DNA of 5,001 bases from a bacterium (GTDB taxonomy: Bacteria; Auribacterota; JABMQX01). A model generated the notes under the pieces. The model did not search any database, was not told where the DNA came from, and saw only the letters and a program-made list of their open reading frames with translations. The DNA is taken from positions 1 to 5,001 of the forward strand of contig JABMQX010000344.1 of assembly GCA_013203085.1 (NCBI GenBank). Direction: 5' to 3'. The position numbers and the translations under genes are program-made. This document shows, piece by piece, positions 1 through 3,532 of the stretch (positions are counted from its first letter, which is position 1; every line of letters begins with the position of its first letter).

Positions 1-945
1 CACAATGTGGTTCTCTTCAATGGTCAGGGCCAAAACCCTGAGGACATCCGCCGTGGCGTGAAAAGCCCCGGACAGGTGAGTAGGCTTGTGGAACGCGAGG
101 GACTGAAATACGTTTACGCCGATGTGACAGGGCCAACCTCCCGCGACTTCTCTCGGAACTATCGCCACTTTTTATGGGTGGGGAGCGTCATCCTTGTCCT
201 TGACGATCTCCGCACGCATGAAGCGGGGAAGTTTCAGTGGCTTCTGCACTATGAGGGGAAAGCGGAAAAGAGGGATAACGGCTTTCTCGTATCAAACGGA
301 TCGGCAAGAGCGATTGTTCGCACGATATTCCCTGAGAAGCTGACGGTGACCGAGGAGGAGGGGTTGGCGGATCACAGGCCGGATGTGAAAGTCACGTATC
401 TTTCTTTCTCTCCCTCAGAGGAGACGCGGCGAGCGAATTTCATCACGGCGATAATACCCCTCAAGCAAGGAAAAGAGGATTTGCCGCGACTGGAACGCCT
501 GGAAGGGCCGGAAATGATCGGCGTGCGGGTGCTCGAAGGGGAAATGATCACGGAAGTGTATCTGAATCTTCGGGCAGACGGGCGACGCATGCACGTCAAT
601 AGCAACAACATCATAGCGGGATGGGAAACCGACGCGTACCTTCTGGCAGTAACACGCCCGGAAAAGAGCCACGCAGACAATCCCGATTCGGCGGCGAGCT
701 ATTTCGTGGCATGTGGGAGCTATCTTCGCAGGAATGGGAGTGTCGTGCTCGATTCGCTTTCGAAAGTGTACGCGGCTTTCTCCATGGGGCAGCCCGAAAT
801 GGATGTCGTTTTGCAAGGGCAGCCTTTGATCGAAGCCTCCATCCGCTCGACCCGAAAACCGGAGACCGTATCTCTCAACGGCGAGGAGATACCTGTCGAG
901 TACGAGAAGGCGGACAAGTTGGTCAGGCTGCTTCTGACACCTTGA
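1..945 (+). CDS. Heparinase II/III-family polysaccharide lyase, C-terminal part (5' end outside window)
   Basis: This frame is open from the first base, so the gene begins upstream; the GTG at position 7 is not a credible start. The 314 visible residues look like the C-terminal beta-sheet domain of heparinase II/III-like proteins (Pfam Hepar_II_III type). They begin HNVVLFNGQGQ, matching the typical 'HNTxLVxGQGQ' opening of that domain. YRHFLWVGSVILVLDDL follows at about residues 54-70 and the WLLHYEG strand motif at 80-86. Family members cleave acidic polysaccharides such as heparan sulfate or alginate by beta-elimination, usually in the periplasm or outside the cell, and others sit in polysaccharide synthesis clusters. 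The alpha/alpha-toroid domain with most catalytic residues, and any signal peptide, lie outside the window, so substrate and activity cannot be judged. The gene ends in TGA, and a repeat-rich spacer separates it from the alkyltransferase gene, so no functional link is implied. Family assignment is fairly sure; substrate is unknown. Confidence 0.82.
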   Translation, partial: HNVVLFNGQGQNPEDIRRGVKSPGQVSRLVEREGLKYVYADVTGPTSRDFSRNYRHFLWVGSVILVLDDLRTHEAGKFQWLLHYEGKAEKRDNGFLVSNGSARAIVRTIFPEKLTVTEEEGLADHRPDVKVTYLSFSPSEETRRANFITAIIPLKQGKEDLPRLERLEGPEMIGVRVLEGEMITEVYLNLRADGRRMHVNSNNIIAGWETDAYLLAVTRPEKSHADNPDSAASYFVACGSYLRRNGSVVLDSLSKVYAAFSMGQPEMDVVLQGQPLIEASIRSTRKPETVSLNGEEIPVEYEKADKLVRLLLTP

Positions 946-957
946 GGGAAGATGCTT

Positions 958-994
958 GGCGTCTTGGGTTTTTGGCGAGAGAAACGGGACGGGG
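958..994 (+). repeat. Dispersed direct repeat, copy 1 (upstream of alkyltransferase gene)
   Basis: GGCGTCTTGG, then an extra 8 bases, then CGAGAGAAACGGGACGGGG. The same two blocks occur without the 8-base insertion at 1767-1795. An exact 23-bp match covers 972-994 and 1773-1795. The two copies lie in the same orientation about 800 bp apart, on either side of the alkyltransferase gene and both in non-coding spacers. The nature of the repeat is unknown; I see no transposase or terminal inverted repeats. Confidence 0.8.
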
Positions 995-1011
995 CCACAC
1001 CGAAGGCGTGG
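995..1011. repeat. 17-bp palindrome, imperfect (CCACACC-GAA-GGCGTGG)
   Basis: Seven-base arms with one mismatch (A999 opposite C1007) around a GAA loop. It directly abuts the end of the direct repeat at 994. It differs by one base from the perfect palindrome at 3762-3778 read on the minus strand, so the two appear to be copies of one element. It is intergenic here. Confidence 0.65.
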
Positions 1012-1019
1012 TCGCAAAG

Positions 1020-1036
1020 TGGCGCCAGCGGCGCCA
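1020..1036. repeat. 17-bp palindrome (TGGCGCC-AGC-GGCGCCA)
   Basis: Perfect 7-base inverted repeat with a 3-base loop, 8 bases after the previous palindrome. Its arms match those at 1269-1285 except at the innermost pair. There is no T-run after it, so it does not look like an intrinsic terminator for the upstream gene. It may still form a transcript hairpin between the heparinase-like and alkyltransferase genes. Confidence 0.65.
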
Positions 1037-1123
1037 AAAGATAAGGCGAAGTGGACAAATGGGCAGCCGAGCCCGAGTGGACCGGAAGTCGAGCAAAGAA
1101 AAACGGAGTTCTATGTTTCAGCC

Positions 1124-1669
1124 ATGAGATGGAACCGTCTCGCGGAGTGTGAATTCACGATCACCCTCCCTCGCCCTGCCTTGCAGATGGCAGGGTCCGC
1201 GAAGCTCATCGTACGCTATCGCGACGGAAGGCTCACACTGGTCCGCCTGATTCGTGGGGCGGGCGCAATGGCGCTGGAAGCGCCAGCAAAACCTGCCAAC
1301 CTGAAGAGGGACTTCCCCCTTGAAAGGAGCCTCCGAACGGATTTTGTTGCCTATTTCGCGGGAAGGAAGGTAGAATTCGATTATCCGGTGGAGCTCGAAG
1401 GATTCTCTCTTTTCCAGAAGATGGTGTGGGCGGCGATGAGGGAGATTCCGTACGGACAGACGCGGTCCTATCGGTGGCTGGCGGAGAAAATCGGGAAACC
1501 GCAAGCCTGTCGGGCTGTCGGCAATGCTTGCGGGAAAAACCCGCTCCTCATCATTCAGCCGTGCCACAGGGTTGTGGGCTCCCACGGGAATCTCGGCGGC
1601 TTCTCCGCGGGGCTCGAGTTGAAGAAGGCTCTGCTGAGGCTGGAGGGAGTCCCGCCGAAGGCGGGATAG
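1124..1669 (+). CDS. ogt: Methylated-DNA--protein-cysteine S-methyltransferase (O6-alkylguanine-DNA alkyltransferase)
   Basis: DNA repair suicide protein that transfers methyl or alkyl groups from O6-alkylguanine (and O4-alkylthymine) to its own cysteine. The protein has 181 residues, a normal length for the Ogt/MGMT family. A weakly conserved N-terminal domain (about 1-70) precedes the DNA-binding/active-site domain (about 95-176). That domain contains FQKMVWAAMREIPYGQTRSY at 97-116, the helix-turn-helix with the probable arginine finger (ACRAVGNACGKNP, R130), and IIQPCHRVVGS with acceptor Cys147. GNLGGFSAGLELKKALLRLEG follows at 155-175. All key residues are present. The ATG at 1124 is chosen because the only upstream extension (TTG at 956) would run through the repeat and palindromes and encode low-quality sequence. 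A weak GGAG lies 15 bases upstream, so the start is less certain than the family. Two palindromes fall in frame, in the interdomain linker (residues 49-54) and at the C-terminus (PPKAG). The protein has no N-terminal Ada-type metal-binding domain. Confidence 0.93.
   Translation: MRWNRLAECEFTITLPRPALQMAGSAKLIVRYRDGRLTLVRLIRGAGAMALEAPAKPANLKRDFPLERSLRTDFVAYFAGRKVEFDYPVELEGFSLFQKMVWAAMREIPYGQTRSYRWLAEKIGKPQACRAVGNACGKNPLLIIQPCHRVVGSHGNLGGFSAGLELKKALLRLEGVPPKAG
1269..1285. repeat. 17-bp palindrome inside alkyltransferase gene (TGGCGCT-GGA-AGCGCCA)
   Basis: Perfect 7-base arms with a 3-base loop. It is read in frame as most of MALEAP (residues 49-54), which falls in the variable linker between the N-terminal and active-site domains. 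The arms resemble those of the intergenic palindrome at 1020-1036. Confidence 0.6.
1650..1666. repeat. 17-bp palindrome at the 3' end of the alkyltransferase gene (TCCCGCC-GAA-GGCGGGA)
   Basis: Perfect 7-base arms with a GAA loop, ending one base before the TAG stop at 1667-1669. It encodes the terminal PPKAG, which lies beyond the conserved LLRLEG end of the family. The palindrome at 3571-3587 has the same arms and is read in the same phase in another gene. No T-run follows, so terminator function is not supported. Confidence 0.72.
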
Positions 1670-1727
1670 GGCTGAGTGAACAAAACGGCGTTTCGCAAGT
1701 CAAGACTAAGGAGCGCCCTCGCAACTG

Positions 1728-1764
1728 CCGATTGCGGACTTCGATATCCGGAATCCGAAATCGG
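1728..1764. repeat. Imperfect palindrome in the spacer upstream of the outer-membrane protein gene
   Basis: CCGATTGCGGA at 1728-1738 faces TCCGAAATCGG at 1754-1764, an 11-base stem with a single G/A mismatch and a 15-base loop. The text, alternating GATTGCGGA and ATCCGAAATC-like blocks, looks like dispersed intergenic repeats seen in many genomes. No function is evident, and it lies only three bases before the second direct-repeat copy. Confidence 0.5.
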
Positions 1765-1766
1765 AT

Positions 1767-1795
1767 GGCGTCTTGGCGAGAGAAACGGGACGGGG
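1767..1795 (+). repeat. Dispersed direct repeat, copy 2 (downstream of alkyltransferase gene)
   Basis: GGCGTCTTGG joined directly to CGAGAGAAACGGGACGGGG. It matches 958-994 apart from the 8 extra bases in that copy, with the longest exact match 23 bp. It lies in the non-coding spacer between the alkyltransferase and outer-membrane protein genes. With copy 1 it brackets the alkyltransferase gene. Confidence 0.8.
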
Positions 1796-1819
1796 GAGCG
1801 AAGTTGTGACTCCCCTGTT

Positions 1820-1864
1820 ATCCTGTCGAAAAGATTCTTGACAGGATTGACAGGATTCAGGAAT
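1820..1864. repeat. Hairpin plus 9-bp tandem repeat just upstream of the outer-membrane protein gene
   Basis: ATCCTGTC (1820-1827) is the reverse complement of GACAGGAT (1840-1847), giving an 8-base stem with a 12-base loop. TTGACAGGA then occurs twice in tandem (1838-1846, 1847-1855), followed by a decayed third unit (TTCAGGAAT, 1856-1864). It ends about 7 bases before the ribosome binding site. It could act as a leader structure or operator, but the tandem GACAGGATT text also looks like a dispersed repeat, so a regulatory role is only a guess. Confidence 0.55.
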
Positions 1865-1870
1865 CCCAAA

Positions 1871-1877
1871 AAGGAGG
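1871..1877 (+). promoter_or_regulatory. Ribosome binding site of the outer-membrane protein gene
   Basis: AAGGAGG lies 5 bases before the ATG at 1883. It fixes the start of the downstream gene, because the same frame is open as far back as 1676 and a longer protein would otherwise be possible. Confidence 0.85.
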
Positions 1878-1882
1878 GTGAG

Positions 1883-2677
1883 ATGATTGCAGAATACAGA
1901 AATGGGGCAAGTGTGCTGGCAGTAGTTGTGGGCTTGGCGTTGTGCTTATGGGCGACGGACGCTTTTTCACAGCGGGCGAGCACAGGCAAGCTGGGCGGAG
2001 GAGCCGACCTCTCCATAGTGAGCAAGTACGTTTGGAGGGGCTACGTCCAGAACGATGATGTCGCCGCGCAGCCTGACTTCTACCTGACATATGGCAATTT
2101 CACCGCCTCCATCTGGGGATCGCTCGATATGACCGACCGAGGGGACACCGGCATTGATTCGGAGTGGGAGTTCAGCGAGATAGATTACGTGCTTCAGTAC
2201 ACGATCCCCGCAAGGCTGGTCAATCTTTCCTTCGGCTATTCGATGTACACCTATCCGAATACGCCCGACGAGCTGAGGGAATCCACACAGGAGTTGTACG
2301 TCAAAGGGGCGTTCAAGGCTTTCCTCGATCCGACCATCGAGCTTTACTACGATGTGGATGAGGTGGAGGGATGGTACGGACGGGTCTCCGGCACATACAC
2401 TCAGGCCCAGGACAGCCAGGAATGGAAGCTCCGCGGCTCCATTGGCTTCGCATCGGACGATTTCTGCGACTACTATTTCGGCTCAGGGCGGCCGATCATT
2501 GATAGTTCTTCGTTTTGTGACCTTGAAGTAAGGCTCTTCACAACGTTCGATCTCGGTGGAAATTTCGGGCTAACACCCTTCGCCGCTTTCTCTTATCTCC
2601 TCGATAGCGAGTTGAGGGACGCCTACGACGATAACGGGGAGTTCTACGGCGGACTGACCGTATCGTGGATGTTCTGA
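1883..2677 (+). CDS. Outer-membrane beta-barrel protein, TorF-type putative porin-like
   Basis: 264-residue exported protein. The start is set by the strong AAGGAGG and because a signal peptide follows at once: a charged N-terminus, a hydrophobic core at about residues 9-25, and a probable cleavage site after AFS (residue 29). The mature protein alternates polar and hydrophobic residues with many aromatics. It ends in GGLTVSWMF, the terminal phenylalanine typical of barrels inserted by the BAM machinery. Near the N-terminus, ADLSIVSKYVWRGYVQ (41-56), with a downstream SEIDYVLQYT (98-107), resembles the 'SxYxxRGxxQ' and 'xExDxxxxY' pattern of the TorF/gcw_chp family of putative porins. That resemblance is by eye and transport activity is unproven. 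Two cysteines (195 and 212) in the exported part flank a probable loop and could form a disulfide. It is unlikely to be a lipoprotein, because LALC at 18-21 lacks the small residue before cysteine. It faces the next gene tail to tail. Confidence 0.75.
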   Translation: MIAEYRNGASVLAVVVGLALCLWATDAFSQRASTGKLGGGADLSIVSKYVWRGYVQNDDVAAQPDFYLTYGNFTASIWGSLDMTDRGDTGIDSEWEFSEIDYVLQYTIPARLVNLSFGYSMYTYPNTPDELRESTQELYVKGAFKAFLDPTIELYYDVDEVEGWYGRVSGTYTQAQDSQEWKLRGSIGFASDDFCDYYFGSGRPIIDSSSFCDLEVRLFTTFDLGGNFGLTPFAAFSYLLDSELRDAYDDNGEFYGGLTVSWMF

Positions 2678-2860
2678 GGGAGAGAGACGGAAAAGGCACT
2701 TCCTTGGTGCGCTTGAGAAACGAAGCTCTGAGGCGCACAGGATGGCTTGGAAATCCAGGGCCGGGGTATCTCGCTGAGTCCCTACCGGCAGGAGATCACG
2801 TTCCGCCAATGGTGCTTCGCTGATGCGCCGCCAATGTGACTCAAGCCCGAGCGAGCTTCC
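2678..2860. other. Spacer between convergent genes, no gene seen
   Basis: 183 bp between the stops of the outer-membrane protein gene and the minus-strand protease gene. It holds an interrupted inverted repeat (GTGCGC at 2707-2712, GCGCAC at 2733-2738) and two exact copies of CCGCCAATG (2803-2811, 2828-2836). Neither hairpin region is followed by a T-run on either strand, so no clear intrinsic terminator is visible. Open frames across it are not credible genes. Confidence 0.6.
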
Positions 2861-3532
2861 CTAATGGCCGACCAGTAGAAGCAGTATGCGGTTGCCGAAA
2901 TAGAATATGAAGTCGAGCGCCCGGATATTCAGCAGCACCAGAAGAATGAGCCACCCGTATGGAGTGATGACCCTATCGTAAGTCTCGGCAGCCTCCTTTG
3001 ATAAAAACCTCTTCAGGACGTGTGATCCATCCAGGGGATAGATTGGGATGAGATTGAACAAGCACAGCACCGTGTTGAGACCAGCGACCATCCAGAGGAG
3101 GTCGATGGGAATGGCCCAACCCGGAGCAAATCTATAAAGGAGTCTCAAGACCAGACTCGCTCCAATGACCAGAATCAGGTTGGAAGCGGGACCAGCGAGA
3201 GAGGTTTCGATCTCGCCCCGGTGGTAGTTCTTGAACCTGAGAGGGTTCACGGGCACGGGCTTCCCCCAACCAATAAGCCTGAATCCCCCAGAAAAGAAGA
3301 AGAGGAAAGGGATGACTACCGTGCCAATGATGTCAATGTGCGGGATTGGGTTGAGGGTCATTCGCCCCATGAGGCGAGCCGTGTCGTCCCCGTTGCGATT
3401 GGCGGCCCACGCGTGCGCGCACTCGTGAAAAGAGATGGAAAAATAGAGCACGACGAAGAACTGGAACATGCGGATCCATTGATCAATTGTTTCCGGAAGC
3501 CCAAAAGCTAACACGACAGGCCATTGAATCAT
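2861..3532 (-). CDS. Site-2 protease family zinc metalloprotease (M50)
   Basis: 223-residue polytopic inner-membrane protein. It has the zinc site HECAHAW (H36, E37, H40) in the first hydrophobic helix, followed by the conserved NPIPHIDIIGT segment (61-71). AGPASNL (113-119) and NLIPIYPLDGSHVLKRF (160-176) complete the set, with Asp168 as the likely third zinc ligand. This is the short bacterial S2P layout (YwhC/Rip-like, about 200-230 residues) with no PDZ or CBS domain. Such enzymes cut substrates within the membrane, but this subgroup's substrates are mostly unknown. The ATG at 3532 is chosen because it overlaps the stop of the preceding gene (ATGA) and a GGAG-type site lies just upstream. 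A longer start at 3640 would read the end of the neighbour in another frame and add a basic, non-family N-terminus. It is almost certainly translated together with the upstream permease/CPBP gene. Family is sure, substrate unknown. Confidence 0.93.
   Translation of the reverse strand: MIQWPVVLAFGLPETIDQWIRMFQFFVVLYFSISFHECAHAWAANRNGDDTARLMGRMTLNPIPHIDIIGTVVIPFLFFFSGGFRLIGWGKPVPVNPLRFKNYHRGEIETSLAGPASNLILVIGASLVLRLLYRFAPGWAIPIDLLWMVAGLNTVLCLFNLIPIYPLDGSHVLKRFLSKEAAETYDRVITPYGWLILLVLLNIRALDFIFYFGNRILLLLVGH

Noticed and set aside
415..1017. 200-residue minus-strand open frame opposite the heparinase-like gene
   Set aside because: No recognisable domain, and it lies antisense to a well-supported coding region; a shadow frame.
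956..1123. Longer alkyltransferase starting at TTG 956
   Set aside because: The extra 56 residues are encoded by the direct repeat and two palindromes and look like non-coding sequence; the family length fits the ATG at 1124.
1650..1690. Intrinsic terminator after the alkyltransferase gene
   Set aside because: The palindrome is GC-rich but short and is followed by TAGGGCTGAG rather than a run of T.
958..1795. Insertion sequence or transposon carrying the alkyltransferase gene
   Set aside because: The flanking repeats are direct, short and unequal, with no transposase and no target-site duplication seen.
1838..1870. TTGACA hexamers as a -35 promoter element for the outer-membrane protein gene
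   Set aside because: Both TTGACA copies belong to the tandem repeat, and no TATAAT-like hexamer lies 16-18 bases downstream.
1676..1882. Longer outer-membrane protein starting upstream in the same open frame
   Set aside because: It would bury the signal peptide 69 residues inside the protein and run through repeats, while a strong ribosome binding site sits directly before the ATG at 1883.
1900..1945. Lipoprotein signal (LALC) in the outer-membrane protein
   Set aside because: The residue before cysteine is leucine rather than glycine, alanine or serine, and a standard signal peptidase I site follows.
2707..2738. GTGCGC/GCGCAC stem as a bidirectional terminator between convergent genes
   Set aside because: Six-base stem with a 20-base loop and no T-run on either strand; too weak to call.
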